Below, one piece after another: positions 58,187 to 64,000 of a stretch of 64,000 nucleotides of DNA; position 1 is the stretch's first letter; each line of letters opens with the position of its first letter. Both the position numbers and the translations under genes were made by a program. Origin of the DNA: JBBRYW01 sp038253945 (GTDB lineage: Bacteria > Actinomycetota > Thermoleophilia > Gaiellales > Gaiellaceae); contig JBBSGR010000002.1 of assembly GCA_038253945.1 (NCBI GenBank), forward strand, positions 1 to 64,000, given 5' to 3'. The notes beneath the pieces were generated by a model, which was not told the DNA's origin, did no database searches, and worked only from the letters and a program-made list of their open reading frames with translations.

Positions 58187-59715
58187 GGCGCTCGCCCGCG
58201 ATCGAGGCTTATCTCGCTGAGCTCGCGAGCGAGCTGGCCCGGCACGGTCTTCACGATCGACGCATTGCTCGTGAGGCACGGGGCCATCTATACACGCGCG
58301 CGCACCGCTTCCGGCGGGAAGGCGAAAGGCGCGAGCAGGCGGAGCGGCAGGCCGTCGCCTGCTTCGGCGCCGCCGCCGAGATCGCCCGCGACCTCGCCGC
58401 GGCAGGCGAAGCGCCGGCAAGGCGGCGGAAGTCCATGCTGCGGCTCTCCCTCGCCCTTGCATCCGCGCTGGCGCTCGCGACCGGCGGCGTCGTGCTCGGG
58501 TCGGTCGCGCTCGACAAGCCCGTCTTTGGGATCTTGGTCAGCCAGGCCCCTCCTCAACAGCAAAGCGCAAAGGGCGGTGTCGTCTACACGCCGACGAGCT
58601 CGACGCTCGTCAAGCTCGATCCACGTACCTTGCGGCCCGTCGGCGAGCGCCTCGAGCTGGGGAACTGGAGGCCCCTCGTGCGCTCTCCGGATGGCTCGCG
58701 CCTCGTCCTCGCGAGGCGAGACGGCGCGCGGCTTCGCTTCGTCGATCTCCCCGCGCTGAAGGTGATCGGCGACCTCTTGCTCGTTCCCGGGCCGAACCGC
58801 CGCATTGGGAGCGCCGCCTGGCTCGGTAATGACCGCCTGCTTGCGCTGACGCAGCGAATGGGCGGCCCCTACCACCGCCAGGTCAAGGGCCGCTCGCTCT
58901 TCACAATTGACGTCGCTTCGCGCAGAGTGCTCGCCCGGCGCAGCTTCTCCAGGCGCGGCGTGAAGGGAGCCGGGGTCGCCGGGGACAGCTGGGTGCTCGC
59001 GCTCGGCGACTCCGACAGGCGGCTGCCGTACCTCGATCTCGTGCTGGCGCGCCGCGATGCGTCGTTCCGCACCGTCCGGGTCGCGGTCGGGCGCTCGCGG
59101 CCAGGCGGCCCTCGGCTGCAAACGGCGCTCTCGCTCGAGCCCTCGGGCGCTCGCGCGTTCCTCACGACCGAGCGCGGACGCGTGTTCGAGCTCGACCTCG
59201 CGAGCCTCGCGGTCACCGTCCATGCGCCGCGCTTCCGTGCAAGCGGGGTTCGGCCGGCTGCCATCGGCTTCCTGCAGGTGGCGCCGGTCGGCGATCACTA
59301 CCTCGGCGTCGCCGGGCTGATTCGCGAGTCCCGCGGCAATGTCTCGATCCTGGGCGGCGTCTGGCTCGTCGACACGCATACCTGGCTCGCCCACCCGCTC
59401 GATCGAAGCGGCAACGCGTTCCAGTCCGCCTCGGACACCGTGCTCGTCTACGGCGAGACCGTTCGCGCCCGGCACTTCGAGGGCGTCGGCGTGCGCGCAT
59501 ACGACGTCTCGGGTCGGCGCCGCTTCAGCATCTACCCTGGCATGCGGATCCAGAGCCCGGTCATCGTCGGTGGCTACCTGCATACGCTCGTCTACCGGCC
59601 GGGACCGCCGCGCGCCGTCTTCGACCTGCACACCGGCCGCAATCTCGGTCACGTCTCGCGTCCGCCGGCCAACCTGGAGCTGCTCGACGTGTATTCGCGC
59701 GTCGCCGGCGGCTAG
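58183..59715 (+). CDS. PadR-coupled membrane protein with outer beta-propeller
   Basis: 510 residues. An N-terminal helical domain (IEAYLAELASELARHGLHDR, ARGHLYTRAHRF, AERQAVACFGAAAEIARDLA) resembles the permease-prefix/DUF1700 domains often coupled to PadR. A helix follows at about 88-108 (LSLALASALALATGGVVLGS), then propeller blades outside (VYTPTSSTLVKLDPRTLRPV, GSRLVLARRDGARLRFVDLP, VFELDLASLAVTVH). ATG overlaps padR. It may sense an external signal and pass it to PadR through the cytoplasmic domain. Two hairpins follow the stop. Confidence 0.7.
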   Translation: MRRSPAIEAYLAELASELARHGLHDRRIAREARGHLYTRAHRFRREGERREQAERQAVACFGAAAEIARDLAAAGEAPARRRKSMLRLSLALASALALATGGVVLGSVALDKPVFGILVSQAPPQQQSAKGGVVYTPTSSTLVKLDPRTLRPVGERLELGNWRPLVRSPDGSRLVLARRDGARLRFVDLPALKVIGDLLLVPGPNRRIGSAAWLGNDRLLALTQRMGGPYHRQVKGRSLFTIDVASRRVLARRSFSRRGVKGAGVAGDSWVLALGDSDRRLPYLDLVLARRDASFRTVRVAVGRSRPGGPRLQTALSLEPSGARAFLTTERGRVFELDLASLAVTVHAPRFRASGVRPAAIGFLQVAPVGDHYLGVAGLIRESRGNVSILGGVWLVDTHTWLAHPLDRSGNAFQSASDTVLVYGETVRARHFEGVGVRAYDVSGRRRFSIYPGMRIQSPVIVGGYLHTLVYRPGPPRAVFDLHTGRNLGHVSRPPANLELLDVYSRVAGG

Positions 59716-59737
59716 CAAGGGTGCCGTCGTGCCGCGC

Positions 59738-59800
59738 GCACCGCGCGTAGCGGTGCAACGGCGCTGGCCGGTAGCGCCTCAGGCCGCCCGTCCTGAGGCG
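59738..59800 (+). terminator. Two hairpins after the PadR operon
   Basis: The first is GCACCGC/GCGGTGC with a 5-nt loop (59738-59756). The second has perfect 9-bp arms CGCCTCAGG and CCTGAGGCG with an 8-nt loop (59775-59800). Neither has a T-run. Their place between two operons suggests termination. Confidence 0.55.
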
Positions 59801-59882
59801 GCCCGCGCAGCGGCTGAAAGAGTCAGCGCCGGCCGGACAGAAGCTCTCGGACGCCGTTGATGCGACCGACTGACCTCCGAGC

Positions 59883-60446
59883 ATGAGTCATGGCGACCGA
59901 CGTCGCTTTGGGCGCCTCTACGAGCGCCATTACCAGGCGCTGCTTGCCTATGCGGTCCGGCGAACGTCTCAGCCCGCGGACGCCGCCGACGTCGTGGCCG
60001 ACACGTTTCTCGTCGCCTGGCGGCGCATCGCTGCTGTCCCGCCGGAGCCCGAGACGCTGCCCTGGCTCTACGGCGTCGCGCGCCGCACGTTGCTCAATCA
60101 CCACCGTGGCGAGGGACGCGAGCTTCGATTGCGCTCTCGCCTGACGCAGCTGCCGGGCCTGACGGAGGCCCGTCAGCATGCGGAGGTTCGTGAAGAGCTC
60201 GCGAGCGTCGTTCGCGCACTGGGAAGGCTCGACGACATGGATCAGGAGGTGCTGCGTCTTGCCGCATGGGAAGGGCTTGCCCCCCGCCAGATCGCAACCG
60301 TGCTTGCGTGCTCGGACAATGCGGCCGCGCTGCGGCTGCACCGCGCGCGCCGCCGGCTGCGCGACGAGCTCGCGAAAGAACAGGATCCGAACGGACATAC
60401 CTCTACGCAGGCGATCGACGACCTACGCGAGGAGAACAGGACGTGA
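59883..60446 (+). CDS. ECF-type RNA polymerase sigma factor
   Basis: 187 residues. Region 2: RLYERHYQALLAYAVRRTSQ, ADAADVVADTFLVAWRRI and PWLYGVARRTLLNHHRGE. Region 4: ALGRLDDMDQEVLRLAAWEG, LAPRQIATVLACSDNAAALR and LHRARRRLRDEL. ATG start. GTGA overlap couples it to the membrane-protein gene. Its tail (GHTSTQAIDDLREENRT) is slightly longer than the other two sigma factors of the window. Confidence 0.88.
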   Translation: MSHGDRRRFGRLYERHYQALLAYAVRRTSQPADAADVVADTFLVAWRRIAAVPPEPETLPWLYGVARRTLLNHHRGEGRELRLRSRLTQLPGLTEARQHAEVREELASVVRALGRLDDMDQEVLRLAAWEGLAPRQIATVLACSDNAAALRLHRARRRLRDELAKEQDPNGHTSTQAIDDLREENRT

Positions 60447-62053
60447 GCGCGGTTCACCAAGCCCCGTACGACCCGCTGGACGCGCTTGCCCGGGCCAACC
60501 CGGCGCCAACGGCGAACCTGCCTGATGGGCGTTCACCCCAGGCACAGGCGTTGCTCGCGCTGCTGCTCTCTCCGCATGAAGCTGTGACGAGCACGAACGG
60601 CTCGAGCACGAGCAGCGTGGGACGTCCGCGGAGGTGCGGGCGCGCGGGCGTGGCAGCCGCGCTCGCCTTCACGCTGCTCGTCGTCCTGGCCGGTACCTCG
60701 CTCGGTCAGTCGCTCGCCAGCGGCCTCCTCGAGCGGCTGAGCGGCTGGCTGACAGGTGCGCCCGGCGCGGTGGCGCCCGCTCAGGATTCGGGCTCCTTCG
60801 CCGAGGCGAACGCGGCGGCCTATGCCAAGTTCCCCGCTGGTTCCGACCTGCGCTTGCTGCTGCACGGCCAAGCGGCGGGACTCGGCTTCGATCTGCTCGG
60901 CTTTCGGCAGGGCGACTCGATCTGTCTCCGCCTCGTGCGAGCGGACTACCGCTCCGATCACCGCTCGCCCGTTTGCATGCCGCGGCGCGAGCTGGCAAGT
61001 ATCGATCCACCGGCGGTCGTCGCCGGCAGCGTCCGCTACTCGCTCGGCGGAGATCCGAGCTGCGACGACCGCGAGGTGTGCCGCGACTACCGCCCGACCG
61101 CGTCCGTGCAGGCCACCTTTGGTCTCGTCGGGGACGACGTCAGCGGAGTTAAACTTCGCACCTTCGGTGACCGATCGATCAGCGCTCGCCTCGGTAACAG
61201 CGGCTTCCTCGCCCTGACGCCGAGCCCGCGCGAGGGCGATCCACGAGACACCGTCGTTGCGGCTTCGGCCAAGCGCACCGATGGAAGCCGCCTCGCCGTG
61301 CCGCTCGTGCATCCCGACATCCGCTACTTCAGCTCGGAGCGCGAGTTGGCCAGCAAGCCGCTCGTCGCCAGCGACCTGCCGGGGCCGGTGCAGCTCGACT
61401 ACGAGCCGGCTGGCGGCTCGATCGGCTGGCTGCTGCGGCGAGAGTCTCGCGGTGACGCGTTCAGCAACCGCGATCAGATGATGGAGCACACTGGTTCCTC
61501 GGACTTCGCCCGCGCGGTGCAGCCCGATCCCGCAAGCGCGTACCGCGTCGGCTTCACCCTCCTGCGTGTGGAAGCCGAGCAATACGGCGGCTCGGGGAAC
61601 CGAGGCAAGACGCTGCTCTGCGTGCAGGCGCTGCCCCCGCTCGAAAGTGACGCCCTGCGGGGAGCGTGCGCGCCGCCCGACAAGCTGTTCGCAGCGCGGC
61701 CGCAGCAGATGATCGTCGCCGACCCGGCCGGAACGCCTGGCGGCCCGATCCTGCTCGCCGCTGCTTCCCGGCCCGATTCGCAGTTTCCGGCTGTCGTTGG
61801 CGCGGTCTCCGACGACGTCGCGACGCTGCGTCTCTACTTCGCGCACGGCGCTGCCGAGCAGGTGCCGATCAAAGACAACGCCTTCGCGCTCCAAGTCGCG
61901 GGCATCAAGTACCCGGCAAAGCTCGTCGCCTACGACGCGAGCGGGCGCGTCATCGGGATGGAGCTGATTCCCCGGGCGCCGTACTCGATTGGGATTCCCC
62001 GTGCAAGCGCTTTGCTGCGGCAACAGGAGAGGTCGCGCAAGCGGACGCGGTAA
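60443..62053 (+). CDS. Membrane protein coupled to ECF sigma factor, paralogue of the 56031 product
   Basis: 536 residues. The N-terminal cytoplasmic part is about 65 residues, then one helix (AGVAAALAFTLLVVLAGTSL). The outer region shares blocks with the 56031 product in the same order: FDLLGFRQGDSICLRLVRAD, AGGSIGWLLRRESRG, VSDDVATLRLYFAHGAAEQV and PIKDNAFAL. It also shares PAKLVAYDASGRVIG. It lacks the extra C-terminal domain of that paralogue. Coupled by GTGA to the sigma gene. Likely the signal-receiving anti-sigma partner; no known family name. Confidence 0.65.
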   Translation: MSAVHQAPYDPLDALARANPAPTANLPDGRSPQAQALLALLLSPHEAVTSTNGSSTSSVGRPRRCGRAGVAAALAFTLLVVLAGTSLGQSLASGLLERLSGWLTGAPGAVAPAQDSGSFAEANAAAYAKFPAGSDLRLLLHGQAAGLGFDLLGFRQGDSICLRLVRADYRSDHRSPVCMPRRELASIDPPAVVAGSVRYSLGGDPSCDDREVCRDYRPTASVQATFGLVGDDVSGVKLRTFGDRSISARLGNSGFLALTPSPREGDPRDTVVAASAKRTDGSRLAVPLVHPDIRYFSSERELASKPLVASDLPGPVQLDYEPAGGSIGWLLRRESRGDAFSNRDQMMEHTGSSDFARAVQPDPASAYRVGFTLLRVEAEQYGGSGNRGKTLLCVQALPPLESDALRGACAPPDKLFAARPQQMIVADPAGTPGGPILLAAASRPDSQFPAVVGAVSDDVATLRLYFAHGAAEQVPIKDNAFALQVAGIKYPAKLVAYDASGRVIGMELIPRAPYSIGIPRASALLRQQERSRKRTR

Positions 62054-62113
62054 GCCACGCTGCGCGAGATCCTTCTGCCCTCCGCCCTCCGGCCGCCGTC
62101 GTGAAGCCGAACA

Positions 62114-62422
62114 ATGTCCTTACGGTTTCTTGCGAGCCTCCTCGCCTTCCCAGCGCCGGAGGCTGCCGGCGCCTGCACTCTCAAGTCCGGCGATCTCGAC
62201 CCGACCTGGTCGCCAGCTGGACGGGGGATCGCTTTCGAGCGCGTTCCTGGCGAGCTCTACGTGACGTGCGCCGAGCTTCGTCGCCTGGGCGCGGACCCCG
62301 CCTGGTCGCCGCGGGCCGCTGGCTTTCTTGCGGATGTTCCCGCTCGCGACCCAGCGCAGACGACCTGCGGCTCCTTCCAGGCTCGAGCTGGAGCGGTCGC
62401 TCAGCAAGCGAGAATGGTGTGA
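62114..62422 (+). CDS. Short secreted PD40-like protein or fragment
   Basis: 102 codons from ATG. A possible signal (SLRFLASLLAFPAPEAAGAC) leads to two blade-like units DLDPTWSPAGRGIAFERVPG and ADPAWSPRAAGFLADVPAR. Full PD40 propellers have six or more blades, so this is either a remnant or a very small relative. Weak evidence. Confidence 0.35.
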   Translation: MSLRFLASLLAFPAPEAAGACTLKSGDLDPTWSPAGRGIAFERVPGELYVTCAELRRLGADPAWSPRAAGFLADVPARDPAQTTCGSFQARAGAVAQQARMV

Positions 62423-62455
62423 CACGACGGCACGCGGCGCCGTAACGAGTGTGCC

Positions 62456-63388
62456 GTGAGACGGATCACCTTCGCCTGCGCGCTCGTCCTTACGGGTCCC
62501 GCCATGGCCGGCGGTCTCATTCGCGGCTCCGCCCGCGGAGGGGCCTCGCACCGCGAAGCTGAACGTGTCTACGTTGATCGCCGCTTCGGTTTCACCGTCC
62601 GCGCGCCCGAGCATCTCCGCCTCGTCCCGTTTCACAATCTCAATCTGCGACTCGCTCTCAGCGGCGTCGCCGTCTCGAATCGCCGGCTGCCGCCGCGCCT
62701 GCTTGAGGGCGATCGGCGCGCGCTCGGTCGGCGTTCCGTCTTCTTCAAGCTCGAGCACCGCGGCGGCGGCATGAGGCCCGAGCTCGATCTCCCTGAGCCC
62801 CGGTTTCCGCTCTCGCCACGCGGCTTTCCGCCCCCAGACCGGTCGGTCTCGAGCTACCTGCCCGGCGTCGAGCTGCGGCGGCGCCTATTCTCCGCCAACG
62901 GCTACCCGCTCGTCGCGATCGTCGCCTTCGGCCCGGACGCCGCCGCTCGTGATCGTCGCGCGATCTGGGACGTCGTCTCCTCACTTCGCTTTCGCCGCCT
63001 GCCCGTCGGCGAGCGGACGGGTGACGGCTTCACGGTGCTCCGGGCCGCAGCCGCCTACCGCGTCGGCTCCGCCTCCCGCGTTACCCGCAACGTTTTCCTC
63101 GTGCGCGCGCCGCACGGCTACTACGGGATCGGCAGTCAGACCTTCGGCTCCTCGAGCCTCCCTTGCTCTGTCCACGTCGAGCGAGGCCCGAGCTTCGCCT
63201 GCGAGCGCCCGGGATGGCGCTGGAACCGGATGGGCAGGCGTTTGTGGCCGAGCGCCTCGGAGCTCGACGCCCTCGCAGTGCTGACGGCGAAGGTGGGTCA
63301 GGACGGGCACGTGCTCCTGACTCGGAACGAACTTCGGCTCGGCACCCGCCGGCTCGAGCGCCGGCTTTGGGGAGGCGTGAGTGGATAG
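62456..63388 (+). CDS. Secreted hypothetical protein
   Basis: 310 residues, start GTG giving a signal peptide (RRITFACALVLTGPAMAGGL). The mature part begins with ERVYVDRRFGFTVRAPEHL, a pattern like small exported domains of the PsbP/Mog1 type, and ends with DALAVLTAKVGQDGHVLLTR. Two cysteines (SSSLPCSVHVERGPSFACER) could pair. No name can be given. The 3' end overlaps a following lipoprotein gene that starts in another frame. Confidence 0.6.
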   Translation: MRRITFACALVLTGPAMAGGLIRGSARGGASHREAERVYVDRRFGFTVRAPEHLRLVPFHNLNLRLALSGVAVSNRRLPPRLLEGDRRALGRRSVFFKLEHRGGGMRPELDLPEPRFPLSPRGFPPPDRSVSSYLPGVELRRRLFSANGYPLVAIVAFGPDAAARDRRAIWDVVSSLRFRRLPVGERTGDGFTVLRAAAAYRVGSASRVTRNVFLVRAPHGYYGIGSQTFGSSSLPCSVHVERGPSFACERPGWRWNRMGRRLWPSASELDALAVLTAKVGQDGHVLLTRNELRLGTRRLERRLWGGVSG

Positions 63389-63988
63389 AGACCGCTCGAG
63401 GCGTCTTGCGAGCGTGCTGCGCCGTTTGTCGCGAGGTGTCCTTGGCCCCTCAGCGCGTGCGCCTTTCTTGCCGCCTGCGGCAGTACGGCGAAGACTGTCG
63501 TTCCGCCCGTCGACACGACAAGCTTCGGCACGGCGCTCGAGCGCTTGCACGCCGCCGGCCTGCGCGTGCACGTCGACGCGTTCGGTCCTTTGCCGCCCGG
63601 CACGACCCTCGAGGGCGCGGGCGTCGGCGACCAGGACCCCGAGGCGGGCGACAGGGTCGACAAGGGTTCCGTCGTGCGTCTGACGATGGGCTTCAATCCG
63701 ATTCCGAGCCCGGCGATCCTCAAGTGGCACCCGCGCTACGCAGTCGTGCCGCGACTCGTCGGGCTGCGCTGGCCGCAGGCCGAGCGCCAGATCGGTGACG
63801 GTCTCTGGCTCACGATCGCGAGGGTCGCACCGCTGCCCGCCGACAAGAGCCGCCGTGAGCTCGCTGCCTTCACCGTGGCGACGCAGCGACCGGCGCCCGG
63901 GACGCGCGTGCCCTACATGGGAGTCCGCATCCCGTACGGCGTCGACCTGCGGCCGAGCACGCTCACGCTGACGCTGGCCGTCCCGTGA
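63381..63988 (+). CDS. PASTA-like lipoprotein, signal peptide frameshifted
   Basis: The body frame encodes ACAFLAACGSTAKTVVPPVD, a good lipobox (LAAC, Cys codon 63476-63478) and then PASTA-like strands: TTSFGTALERLHAAGLRVHV, DQDPEAGDRVDKGSVVRLTM and YAVVPRLVGLRWPQAERQIG. No start codon is in that frame upstream. A basic N-region (DRDRSRRLASVLRRLSRGVL from GTG 63381) lies one frame over, so a single shift near 63440-63455 would rebuild a normal lipoprotein. PASTA domains bind peptidoglycan or muropeptides. The end is at TGA 63988. Confidence 0.6.
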
Positions 63989-64000
63989 GTGCGCCGCTGC

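Noticed and set aside
1..64000. CRISPR arrays, prophage genes, rRNA or plasmid origins
   Set aside because: No spaced direct repeats, phage structural genes, rRNA sequence or replication genes were recognised.

Overview
The window is very GC-rich, with dense gene packing, many GTG and TTG starts, and strings of NTGA stop/start overlaps. Catabolic gene content sits beside many secreted beta-propeller-like hypothetical proteins and ECF sigma/membrane-protein pairs. Together this suggests an actinobacterium, most likely of the Thermoleophilia type (Solirubrobacterales/Gaiellales-like). That placement is inference from gene style, not from a marker gene. No rRNA, tRNA or CRISPR array was seen.

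Region 1 (1-14.6 kb) looks like a choline/glycine-betaine catabolic island. On the minus strand a FadR-type GntR regulator is followed by an 86-bp tandem duplication, a dimethylglycine/sarcosine-dehydrogenase-like flavoprotein fused to a GcvT domain, and its electron acceptor ETF (etfB, etfA). On the plus strand are a ProVWX/OpuA-type importer, a GbsB-like iron alcohol dehydrogenase, a GbsA-like aldehyde dehydrogenase, a GcvT-family protein resembling DmdA, and a methylenetetrahydrofolate-reductase-like protein. These could take choline to betaine and on towards glycine, with methyl groups passed to tetrahydrofolate.

Region 2 (14.7-30.8 kb) holds a polyamine/iron-type ABC importer, a glycerophosphodiester phosphodiesterase, a HAD phosphatase, a decayed EamA transporter, and a gamma-glutamyl-amine (PuuA/GlnA3/GlnA4-type) glutamine-synthetase homologue. 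It also holds an APC permease, a GlpA-like/GlpB-like flavoprotein pair, a glycerol kinase, a PuuD-like hydrolase, an aldehyde dehydrogenase and an SDR. Salvage of phospholipid head groups (glycerol-3-phosphate, ethanolamine, choline) or of polyamines would explain the mix.

Region 3 (30.9-36.1 kb) carries small secreted hypothetical proteins, a HIT protein, a decayed beta-propeller paralogue and a deleted IS21 element.

Region 4 (36.1-45.2 kb) is the most unusual part. Two divergent operons face each other across two perfect 14-bp palindromes. One runs murE, M14 carboxypeptidase (frameshifted), S13 D-Ala-D-Ala carboxypeptidase, with an FHA protein downstream. The other runs a PLP enzyme of the Cys/Met-metabolism fold, murF, sbnA-like, sbnB-like. 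SbnA/SbnB are known to make L-2,3-diaminopropionate, so this looks like a Mur-ligase pathway with its own diamino-acid supply, outside the usual dcw cluster.

Region 5 (45.2-50.2 kb) is a graveyard of truncated transposase, esterase, propeller and membrane-protein fragments plus one intact TolB-like propeller protein. Region 6 (50.2-64 kb) has a Clp N-domain protein fused to membrane helices, three ECF-sigma/membrane-protein pairs, a PadR/propeller pair, secreted propeller proteins and a PASTA lipoprotein. Several genes show frameshifts or lack canonical starts. Some of these may be sequencing errors, so raw-read support matters.
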